A stretch of DNA of 29,065 nt from Candidatus Latescibacterota bacterium (GTDB taxonomy: Bacteria > Latescibacterota > UBA2968 > UBA8231), in contig JAGWBY010000036.1 of NCBI GenBank assembly GCA_021295675.1, forward strand, positions 16,265 to 45,329, given 5' to 3'. A model generated the notes under the pieces. The model was not told the origin of the DNA, did no database searches, and saw only the letters and a program-made list of their open reading frames with translations. Shown in pieces: positions 23,143-29,065 of the stretch. A program made the translations under genes and the position numbers. Within the stretch, counting starts at the first letter, position 1. Every line of letters begins with the position of its first letter.

Positions 23143-24226
23143 CTATTCTTCCACGGCTGCCGACACCGCGTTGGAAACCCGTCGCAACAAACTCCCGTTG
23201 GCGACCATTTGGTTGGTCAGCACTACGCAGCTTAGCTGGCGCTCTGCGTCCGCCCACGCCACCGTGCCAGTCGCCCCGGTGTGGCCGAAGGTGTGCGGCG
23301 ACACGCGCTCCGCACACGCCCCATCCGAGGCCCCACGGCGCGTCGAGCGTGCCGTTCTGATCTCGCGTCATCGCCGCGACTGCGGCTCGGCTGAAGATGC
23401 GCTGGTCGCCGTACGCGCCGCGGTTGAGCATGGTTTGCAAGAGGATCGCCAAGTCGCGTCCGGTGCTGTGCATGCCGCCCCACGGCGCTCCGAAATCGCG
23501 CCAGTACGGGGAATTCCACCCCCAACTCCGCAGTTCTTCGTCTTCTTCGGTGTCCGTCCCGCACCACACCGTATCTTCAAGCGCCCAATCACCCATGCCC
23601 AATGCGCTGCGCTCCATGCCCAACGGCGCGAAAATTTCCTCGCGTTCAAAGTCGCGCAACCGCTGGCCGCTGACGCGCTCGACGATTGCGGCTGCCAGCA
23701 GGATGCCCTTGCTTTGGTAGCGGAAATCGGTCGCTGGTTTGTAGAGCAGGGGAGTCTTGAGCGACCGCTCGACAAAGACCTCTACCGGCTCGTGTGCCCG
23801 CCGCAGGCTGACGTTTTCCGGCAGCATGTCGGGCATACCCGATATGTGCGACAGCAGGTGGCGGACCTTGATGTCGGGCCGGTCGCCGCCTGTGAACTCG
23901 GGTAGATAGTCGATGGCTGCGTCTTCGAGCGAGATCAGTCCCCGGTCCACGAGGATCATCAGCGCGCAAGCGGTGACCGGCTTGGTGATCGACGCGAGGA
24001 GAAAGATCGAATCCGCATCGACCGGCTGGCCTGTGCTGGGTTTTCGCTGGCCAGCCCCGCGTGCGAAAACCTCTTTGCCGTGTCGCGCTACCGTCAACGA
24101 GGCTGCGCTGATCTGGCCTGTTTCGACAGCAGTCGCGAGCAGGCCGAAGGCCCGTTCGAGTTGTGCGGCCGACATGCCGACAGCCGCTGGATCGTCCGTT
24201 TGTAAAACCGTTCCGTCCGTTGCCAT
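23143..24226 (-). pseudogene. Beta-lactamase family serine hydrolase (class C-like), frameshifted near the C-terminus
   Basis: From ATG 24226 (AAGGAG six bases upstream; the GTG three bases earlier is too close to it) the frame encodes a class C beta-lactamase/esterase-like domain, with the SITK nucleophile motif (S and K four apart, near residue 80), YQS in the YxN position (about 171-173) and PWGLGWG. After that the frame is wrong. The correct frame resumes as ERVSPHTFGHTGATGTVAW, with HTG standing for the third KTG-type motif, and ends at TAG 23145-23143 after AVSAAVEE. A segment of about 20 bases is missing near 23303-23322. The out-of-frame tail would run to 23003 through the AT-rich promoter. 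Substrate unknown; many such proteins are peptidases or esterases, not antibiotic-resistance enzymes. Confidence 0.85.
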
Positions 24227-24271
24227 CACGTGCTCCTTTTCTTTGGGATATAAAATGCGACTGCTATCTTC

Positions 24272-24991
24272 TCAACCAACTAACTCGACCACTTCCCTCA
24301 ACCCCGCTATCACTCGTACCCCGTCCTCCGTCCATGCTGGCTCTGAGCCATCTGCGCTGAGCGACCGCCGAATCAACACCGGCCTAAGCCCCGCCGCCTT
24401 CGCTCCCGCGATGTCGTCTTCCGGTGAATCGCCGACGAAAATCGCCTCGTCAGCTACCAACCCGGTCTGCTCCAGTGCCGGGGCAAAGATTGCCGGGTCG
24501 GGCTTTTTGACGCCGACATCGCCGGAGACGACGACCGCGTCGAAAAAGGGGCGCAACGCCAGCTCATCTAGCAACCGATGGACGTGCGGCGGATGATCGA
24601 AGTTGGAGATTAGTGCCAGCTTGTAGCGGCCTTGCAACTCGCCGAGTACGCTTTTGGCCTCTGGGTCGAGCGACGTGTGTGCGTGCCACGCCGCTACGCT
24701 CGCTTCACTTACTCGTCTCAGTTCCTCCACTTCCAACTCCACTTCTAACTCCCCAACCAACACGCGCATGCGACGCTCGTACACTGTCAGCCCGTCGTCC
24801 TGCACCGGCGGCTCGGGTTGGAGCAAGAATTCCTCGCATAGTCGGATCAAAGTTTCTTCATCAAACGCGCGGCCACTAGCGACCAGCTCGCGGCGTATGG
24901 CATGGAACCAACTCTCTCCCGCGGCCTCCATATTGCCGTAGCACAGCAATGTGCCGTAGAGATCGAAGAATACTCCTCGTATTTCAGTCAT
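24272..24991 (-). CDS. HAD family hydrolase (phosphatase)
   Basis: 239 residues with the four HAD motifs: motif I DLYGTL (D10 nucleophile; Y12 in place of the usual second Asp), motif II SN (129-130), motif III lysine in VKKPDP (162-163), and motif IV GDSPEDD (187-193). A helical cap of about 90 residues lies between motifs I and II. This layout is that of the haloacid-dehalogenase-like/phosphoglycolate phosphatase branch; small phosphorylated metabolites are the likely substrates. The start ATG 24991 has AGGAAG upstream. It precedes the beta-lactamase-family gene by 45 bases on the same strand and follows the REP-like palindrome at 25021-25137. Confidence 0.88.
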   Translation of the reverse strand: MTEIRGVFFDLYGTLLCYGNMEAAGESWFHAIRRELVASGRAFDEETLIRLCEEFLLQPEPPVQDDGLTVYERRMRVLVGELEVELEVEELRRVSEASVAAWHAHTSLDPEAKSVLGELQGRYKLALISNFDHPPHVHRLLDELALRPFFDAVVVSGDVGVKKPDPAIFAPALEQTGLVADEAIFVGDSPEDDIAGAKAAGLRPVLIRRSLSADGSEPAWTEDGVRVIAGLREVVELVG

Positions 24992-25020
24992 CGATTGTCT
25001 TCCTGACTGACGTTACACAT

Positions 25021-25137
25021 GGGCTTTCCCGGTAGGAGATGCTTCGACTCCGCTTCGCTACGCTCAGCATGACAAAGAAAGAACGCGCTAGTACCTGTCA
25101 TGCTGAGCGCAGCGAAGCATCTCCTACTCAAGAAGCC
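25021..25137. repeat. REP/MITE-like palindromic intergenic element
   Basis: Arms TAGGAGATGCTTCG...CTACGCTCAGCATGACA (25033-25074) and TGTCATGCTGAGCGCAGC...TCTCCTA (25096-25126) are inverted copies. They differ by one base and by an 11-base insertion (ACTCCGCTTCG) in the left arm. Weaker symmetry extends to GGGCTT (25021-25026) and AAGCCTGGGC on the right. The core GTCATGCTGAGC...GAAGCATCT is a motif I recall as a widespread intergenic repeat in many bacterial genomes. There is no coding capacity. It separates the HAD gene from ThuA. Confidence 0.75.
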
Positions 25138-25194
25138 TGGGCTTAGGGCAGACTTGCCCGCGTCCCGCAACTAGGTAGCGTCTGCGCGGCGCAA

Positions 25195-25830
25195 TCACAA
25201 CCTTTTACCCACCCACAGGGCACCTCGGCGCACCACTTCCTGGAAGGAGGGGTTTTCCAGCACTGCGTTGTCGTGGCCCAAGGCAAAGAAGAATACCCGG
25301 CCCTGACCATAGGTGTGGTGATAGGCCATGACGTGGGTCTCGTCGCGGCCGGGGTCATAGGCGTGCATGAGGTGGTGCGAGCGGCTTGGGTCGTGCTTGA
25401 GGTAGTGCAACTCGTCGGTCACGGCAAAGTCTTTGAGGCCGGCGGCAATGGGATGGTCGGAGTCGGAGATGGTGACGGTGAAATCCATGTACGGGCTGTG
25501 GCCGTCAAAAAAGCCGTTGAGCATTTGGTGGTAACCGGTGTTGTCGCGGAAGGAAGCGTCTGCAGTGTGCAGGCCGAAGAAGCCGCCGCCGCGTTCGATA
25601 AAGTGCAAAAGGCCCTGTTCCTGGGCTTGAGTGAAGTGGCCGACATCGGTGAAGAAGAGGGTGGCGTCGTACGCGTCGAGGCCGCTGGCCATAACCTCGT
25701 AGTCGCGTGCGAAATCGGCTTCGATCTGGTCATCTTTGTTCAGCAGGTCGGTCAGGAATCGGCCTTGGCCTGCGTGGTCGTGATAGATGCCTTCGGTGCC
25801 GACGAATACTAAAAGTTTAACGGGAGCCAT
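25195..25830 (-). CDS. ThuA-like domain protein
   Basis: 211 residues of the ThuA family (trehalose-utilisation type), which has a glutamine-amidotransferase-like fold. VKLLVFVGTEGIYHDHAG opens the first strand, and GGGFFGLHTA (81-90) marks the nucleophile-elbow position, where no cysteine is present, so amidotransferase activity is not expected. HDPSRSHHLM and HTYGQGRVFFFALGHDN are other family blocks. ThuA proteins often sit with Gfo/Idh oxidoreductases and sugar genes; their reaction is uncertain. ATG 25830 with AGGAG upstream is chosen over longer openings. The ribosome-binding site and first codons lie inside the end of the glutaredoxin-like gene (14-base overlap), suggesting coupled translation. 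Confidence 0.87.
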   Translation of the reverse strand: MAPVKLLVFVGTEGIYHDHAGQGRFLTDLLNKDDQIEADFARDYEVMASGLDAYDATLFFTDVGHFTQAQEQGLLHFIERGGGFFGLHTADASFRDNTGYHQMLNGFFDGHSPYMDFTVTISDSDHPIAAGLKDFAVTDELHYLKHDPSRSHHLMHAYDPGRDETHVMAYHHTYGQGRVFFFALGHDNAVLENPSFQEVVRRGALWVGKRL

Positions 25831-26137
25831 GGCGGGTTTCTCCTGTTGGTATTGGGTTGGGAACGGCGGTAAGGAGTTTCTCCAACTCACCGCGACGTTC
25901 GAGTTCGTCGAGAGTCTCCTCGGTTCCCAGGTATTCCCCGTCGACGAAGATCTGCGGAATTGTGCCGTCCCCACCGGTTCGACGCAGCATTTCCTTGAAG
26001 TTGGCAGTCGGCAGTTTGAAGCCGAAGTAGAAGCGAATGGGGATCTTGGTGTATCGAATCCCCTTTCGCCACAGCATCAGGCGCGCCTTCCAGCAGTACC
26101 CGCAGAACGGGCTCAGGTAGATTTCGACTTTCGGCAT
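25817..26137 (-). CDS. Glutaredoxin-like protein
   Basis: 106 residues. The thioredoxin-fold opening VEIYLSPFCGYCWKARLML carries the CxxC motif C12-G-Y-C15; the common glutaredoxin motif is CPYC. TIP (59-61) supplies the cis-proline glutathione-binding loop and GEYLGTEETLDELERRGEL the final helix region, with GTEET in place of the usual GGxDD. It probably reduces disulfides or mixed glutathione disulfides in the cytoplasm. Start ATG 26137 has GGAG eleven bases before it; an upstream ATG 26200 lacks a better site. The last 16 residues overlap or flank the ThuA start and may exist only because of the overlap. Confidence 0.85.
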   Translation of the reverse strand: MPKVEIYLSPFCGYCWKARLMLWRKGIRYTKIPIRFYFGFKLPTANFKEMLRRTGGDGTIPQIFVDGEYLGTEETLDELERRGELEKLLTAVPNPIPTGETRHGSR

Positions 26138-26201
26138 TTTATTGCTCCAACGTTGATGCTTCACTACCGACCAGACTTGGGACGCGGGAATATACCCCAT
26201 A

Positions 26202-27248
26202 TCAAGCCCAGCGGATTGGTACCCCCAAATCGCGGGCCAGTTCTTCTACTTGGTCGGCCAAGGTGGCTTCGAGGGCAATACCGTTTTTTACGTAATCGGC
26301 GCGCCGCTGGTAGCTGCCTTCGCCCGGCCACTGGACTGGGCCCTGCTCAGGTGCTGCTTCCACTGATTTTATATGGGCCTTCAGATCGGCGCTGCGGTCG
26401 TGCAGCCAGTCGCCAAAGGGCTTGAGGGCGATAAAGCACTTGGTCGAGCCGCCGGCCGAATCCGTCGGCCGCTCCTCGGTGCCCTGCTCAAAAGCGAGGA
26501 GGCCGCCGGCCAGTCCCGCCGTGAGCAGATCGACCATAAAGGCAAGTCCCGAGCCTTTGTGCTGACCCATGGGCAAAAAGCGCCACGATTGCAGCAGAGC
26601 ACTTGGATCCGTAGTGGGCCTGCCGTGCTCGTCTAGGCCCCAACCTTCGGGGACGCTGCGTCCGGCGGCCTCGGCCTGGCGCACGCGGCTTATGGAGGAT
26701 TGGGTCATGGCCAAGTCGAGGACTACAGGCTCGCCGTCGGCCGTGGGAATGCCAATGGCGAGGGGATTGTTGCCTAGGGAAGGGACGCGCGTACCCCAGG
26801 CGGGAAAGTTGGCGAACGCGTTGGTGAAAGCCAAGCCGACCAGCCCGGCGCGAGCCGCCCGCAAAGCGTAGCTATGCCCGCGCCCCCAGTGCCCAACGCT
26901 GCGGACGACGCAGGCCCCCACGCCGTACTGCTGCGCCCGTTCGAGTGCCCAATCCATGCCCTGCGCCGAAGAGAAGCGGCCAATGCCCCCGCCGGCATCG
27001 ATCAGCCGGGAGGTTGGGTACTCGACGATGGTTTCAAAGCGGGGATCGGGTGCCAAAATACCTTGGCGGATGTAATTGATCGTCGCGGGCAACAAGGCGA
27101 CGCCGTGGGTGTGGCCGCCGTGCAGGTCCACTTCCGCGCCGATTTGGGCTTCGACTGCGGCCACGTGTGGCGGTACCCCTACGGCTGCGAGCGCGTCGAG
27201 GAAGAATTGCTCCAGATCGGCGTGGGCGATGCGCTTGGGCTGGTTCAT
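26202..27248 (-). CDS. Ldh_2 family (malate/L-lactate/ureidoglycolate-type) NAD(P)-dependent dehydrogenase
   Basis: 348 residues of the Ldh_2 family, a non-Rossmann group that oxidises 2-hydroxy acids and includes sulfolactate, ureidoglycolate and 2,3-diketogulonate enzymes. DLHGGHTHGV (41-50) holds the conserved catalytic His near H48, VGHWGRGHSYALRA (118-131) the next conserved block with H120, and GNNPLAIGIP (159-168) the cofactor-side motif; HKGSGLAFMVDLL lies in the C-terminal half. The particular substrate cannot be told. ATG 27248 has AAGGCG upstream. It lies ten bases after the propeller gene stop, so the two are almost surely co-transcribed; with sugar-related neighbours, a uronate or aldonate substrate is a reasonable guess. 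Confidence 0.88.
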   Translation of the reverse strand: MNQPKRIAHADLEQFFLDALAAVGVPPHVAAVEAQIGAEVDLHGGHTHGVALLPATINYIRQGILAPDPRFETIVEYPTSRLIDAGGGIGRFSSAQGMDWALERAQQYGVGACVVRSVGHWGRGHSYALRAARAGLVGLAFTNAFANFPAWGTRVPSLGNNPLAIGIPTADGEPVVLDLAMTQSSISRVRQAEAAGRSVPEGWGLDEHGRPTTDPSALLQSWRFLPMGQHKGSGLAFMVDLLTAGLAGGLLAFEQGTEERPTDSAGGSTKCFIALKPFGDWLHDRSADLKAHIKSVEAAPEQGPVQWPGEGSYQRRADYVKNGIALEATLADQVEELARDLGVPIRWA

Positions 27249-27258
27249 AGTTATCGCC

Positions 27259-28497
27259 TTACGTCATTTGCCAGCCGCGCACCATATAGGCTTGCAACAG
27301 GCCGCTTTCATCGGAATTGAAGAAGCCCGATCGTCCGTCCGGCGAGAGGAAAGGATGGATGTGGGTGTCCTTCTGCCAGGACGATCCAGGGTTTGCGACC
27401 TTCCGCGCATTTGCGAGCGCGCCATCCTCTTCTTCGGGAAGGTCGAACAGCCAGACAGCGCCGCCCCCGTCTTTTGGGCCTGCATCTGTGATCAAACGGA
27501 TCCCGTCTCGGTCTGTTGCGAAATGCCAGAAATCGGGCCCGTCAAAGGAGCGGGACAGATCGTTGCGCCAGCCGCCCGGCGTGTTGATGCCTTCATCGCC
27601 GACGTGTGCTGCCGCCCTACCCGAGATGAGCTGTCTTTCGTCTGGCTCGCGCGTCGAGGTGCTGGTGATGGCAATGTCGCTTTTCCCCTGCCAGCACTGA
27701 TGCCCCTGACAGAATTCGTTCCCATCCCTGCCCCAGGGGAAGTCGCGCAGATCTGTGCCATCGTCGCGGATCAGGTGGATGTCCGCGCCCAGTCCGCTGA
27801 CGAGCTTTTCCACCCTGCCATCGGCGGCAATGATATTCCCGTGATTTTCCTGGATCATGATGTCGTGGGAAGCCACGGGGTCCATTTGACGCGTGTACTG
27901 CGGGTGCAGGTTGCACCAGGTGGGACCGTGAAGGACCAGCCGTACGGATGGCTCTTCGATCTCGAAGACGAGCAGACCCCAGCGCGCCCCTGCGCTGTTG
28001 CCGTCCCCGAGGAATCCCGAGATGGCGATGCGCCCGCCGTCGGAGGAAATCGTCGAAAGCGGATACGGTCGGCTCAACCTGAAATCAGTTTCTGGAATCG
28101 CGTGATCGAGGACGTAGATGATCTCGCGTTCAGACCCATCTAGCCCGACCCGCTTCAGCATCAGTCGTCCACCTCCCCCAAACTCTGTTTCATTGACGAA
28201 GTAGTACAGGTGGGCACCATCTGGTGAGATAGACGGCCCCGTCGTTCCAAGCTCGGTGGTGATCGGCGTCAGGCTGCAATTGTCTTCTAGGTTGCAAATT
28301 AGAAACTGGTGTTCGGGGTCCTTGGGATCTGAGCCGTGCGGGTGCGCTGAGCGGTGGAGGATCAGCCGTTGTGAATCGGGCGTGAAGATCTGCGCTTCCA
28401 TATAGATATGCGACGAGGGGATCGGCTCATCCGTGAGCTGAATAACTTCGAGATTGTCCCGTTCGGTCTCTGGGACGAGGTCAGGTCGGACTTTCAT
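27259..28497 (-). CDS. Beta-propeller protein, oligogalacturonate lyase (PL22)-like
   Basis: 412 residues with repeated propeller blades (FTPDSQRL, SISPDGAHLYY, SSDGGRIAIS, SPDGRSGFFNSDESG). Histidine-rich sites match the pattern of PL22 oligogalacturonate lyases: NLHPQ (197-200), QENHG (216-220), GHQCW (265-269) and THIHPFLSPDG (378-388), which in that family bind the metal or substrate. The protein starts at ATG 28497 after GGGAGA, with no signal peptide, as for cytoplasmic PL22 enzymes. If correct it cleaves unsaturated digalacturonate into keto-uronates. A TolB-like, non-enzymatic propeller is the alternative. The Ldh_2 dehydrogenase follows after ten bases. Confidence 0.6.
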   Translation of the reverse strand: MKVRPDLVPETERDNLEVIQLTDEPIPSSHIYMEAQIFTPDSQRLILHRSAHPHGSDPKDPEHQFLICNLEDNCSLTPITTELGTTGPSISPDGAHLYYFVNETEFGGGGRLMLKRVGLDGSEREIIYVLDHAIPETDFRLSRPYPLSTISSDGGRIAISGFLGDGNSAGARWGLLVFEIEEPSVRLVLHGPTWCNLHPQYTRQMDPVASHDIMIQENHGNIIAADGRVEKLVSGLGADIHLIRDDGTDLRDFPWGRDGNEFCQGHQCWQGKSDIAITSTSTREPDERQLISGRAAAHVGDEGINTPGGWRNDLSRSFDGPDFWHFATDRDGIRLITDAGPKDGGGAVWLFDLPEEEDGALANARKVANPGSSWQKDTHIHPFLSPDGRSGFFNSDESGLLQAYMVRGWQMT

Positions 28498-28635
28498 TGC
28501 TTTTTCTCCCTATTGACGGCATGGCACTCCGAGGAAGAAGGTAAATGTCTGCCGGACCGCATCAAGGTAAACGAGATACCTCGGCAGGAGCCGAAGCTAA
28601 CACGGCTATCGGGGCCAATTGTTCGGCGGCACTAG
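28498..28635 (-). other. Intergenic region before the propeller gene
   Basis: 138 bases separate the ABC permease end from the propeller start. A ribosome-binding site (GGGAGA) is visible. No convincing terminator or promoter was found. Confidence 0.3.
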
Positions 28636-29065
28636 TTAGCTCCCCGTAGAGCGGTAGTGCCGCACGCCCACTTGCCAGATGCGCAGACAGATGACAAAGA
28701 AGAGCAGGCCCACGACAGGGGCCAACCATTGGAATAACGGGCCTGAACCCAAAGGGTCGGGGCGCTCCAAAATTCCCAGCGCCGGATAGTAGCTGACGCA
28801 GGCGAGGGGGATGACGTAGGTGAAAAAGCGGCGGAACCACGTGCGGTAAATTGCTAGTGGGTACTGGGCTGTCTCCACGCCGCCGTAGGTTACGGTATTG
28901 ACGATTTCCAAGCTCTCGGTAGTCCAAAAAGCGAGTGTCGCTTGCAGCACTATGAGGCCGTAAAACAGGCAAGCGCCACCGAGGACGGTGAGCAAGGCGA
29001 GGAGCAGCTTGTCCGGCGTCCAGACTAGTTCTAGGGCATGTGCGGCCCACAGCAGGACGACCAAG
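28636..29065 (-). CDS. ABC-2 family transporter permease, C-terminal part (runs off right edge)
   Basis: About 143 residues are visible. They include several hydrophobic helices, the segment TTESLEIVNTVTYGGVETAQ and YPLAIYRTWFRRFFTYVIPL followed by YYPAL, all typical of the ABC-2 family permeases (PF06182-like) that pair with a separate ATPase to export or flip a substrate. The gene reads leftward and its start and its ATPase partner lie beyond the window. Stop TAA is at 28638-28636. The substrate is unknown. Confidence 0.8.
   Translation of the reverse strand, partial: LVVLLWAAHALELVWTPDKLLLALLTVLGGACLFYGLIVLQATLAFWTTESLEIVNTVTYGGVETAQYPLAIYRTWFRRFFTYVIPLACVSYYPALGILERPDPLGSGPLFQWLAPVVGLLFFVICLRIWQVGVRHYRSTGS

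Noticed and set aside
25831..25974. ThuA N-terminal extension to 25974
   Set aside because: It is the glutaredoxin-like gene read in another frame; ATG 25830 has a ribosome-binding site and starts the fold.
1..29065. Search for CRISPR arrays, tRNA or rRNA genes, phage or transposase genes, and known defence systems
   Set aside because: No regularly spaced repeats, no cloverleaf with a TTCGAAT-type arm, and no integrase, transposase, Cas or restriction proteins were seen.

Overview
The window reads as roughly 29 kb of a fairly GC-rich, Gram-negative bacterial chromosome. A TonB-dependent receptor, a predicted outer-membrane barrel and secreted or envelope proteins indicate a double membrane. 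The gene mix includes two PhyH dioxygenases, two Gfo/Idh/MocA oxidoreductases, a mandelate-racemase-type enzyme, ThuA, an Ldh_2 dehydrogenase, a large HExxH protease with acidic tract, and a thiamine outer-membrane receptor paired with thiamine pyrophosphokinase. This resembles environmental or host-associated FCB-like lineages such as Latescibacterota or Poribacteria. That placement is inference; there is no rRNA or other marker in the window. No tRNA, rRNA, CRISPR, IS element or phage gene was seen.

Layout. 1-4373 (+): end of surE, an enolase-superfamily sugar-acid dehydratase, an SDR, a 34-codon NfeD remnant, a PhyH dioxygenase and an outer-membrane barrel protein. 4374-7060 (+): two tandem, closely related LacI-type regulators, both damaged (one frameshifted in its DNA-binding domain, one with no DNA-binding domain), separated by 600 bases holding a strong promoter and a long hairpin. 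7065-10303 (+): promoter, TPP riboswitch, intrinsic terminator, TonB receptor and thiamine pyrophosphokinase, which together form a thiamine uptake and activation operon. 10304-11254 (-): a lone radical SAM enzyme. 11526-15275 (+): oxidoreductase, NYN-cold-shock RNase-like protein, SGNH hydrolase, second oxidoreductase. 15277-20814 (-): second PhyH, an alpha/alpha-toroid protein, a TauE/SafE exporter and a frameshifted zinc metalloprotease. 20857-23085 (-): a regulator/envelope operon (DUF2089-type HTH, small membrane protein, DUF4097, SHOCT-like) behind a strong AT-rich promoter with operator-like palindromes. 23143-29065 (-): broken beta-lactamase-family hydrolase, HAD phosphatase, a REP-like palindrome, ThuA, glutaredoxin, Ldh_2 dehydrogenase, a PL22-like propeller and the end of an ABC-2 permease.

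Much of the content points to scavenging and oxidising sugars, sugar acids and possibly uronic-acid oligomers, with LacI-type regulators nearby. The most striking window-wide pattern is short missing segments (estimated 8 to 25 bases) inside at least six otherwise well-preserved genes: four frameshifts and two in-frame gaps through conserved motifs. This is either active gene decay or a recurrent assembly error, and reads would decide. The best-supported regulatory device is the TPP riboswitch, for which both the terminator and a competing 7-bp antiterminator can be read directly. A second theme is a short helical motif repeated in three consecutive genes of the DUF2089/DUF4097 operon.
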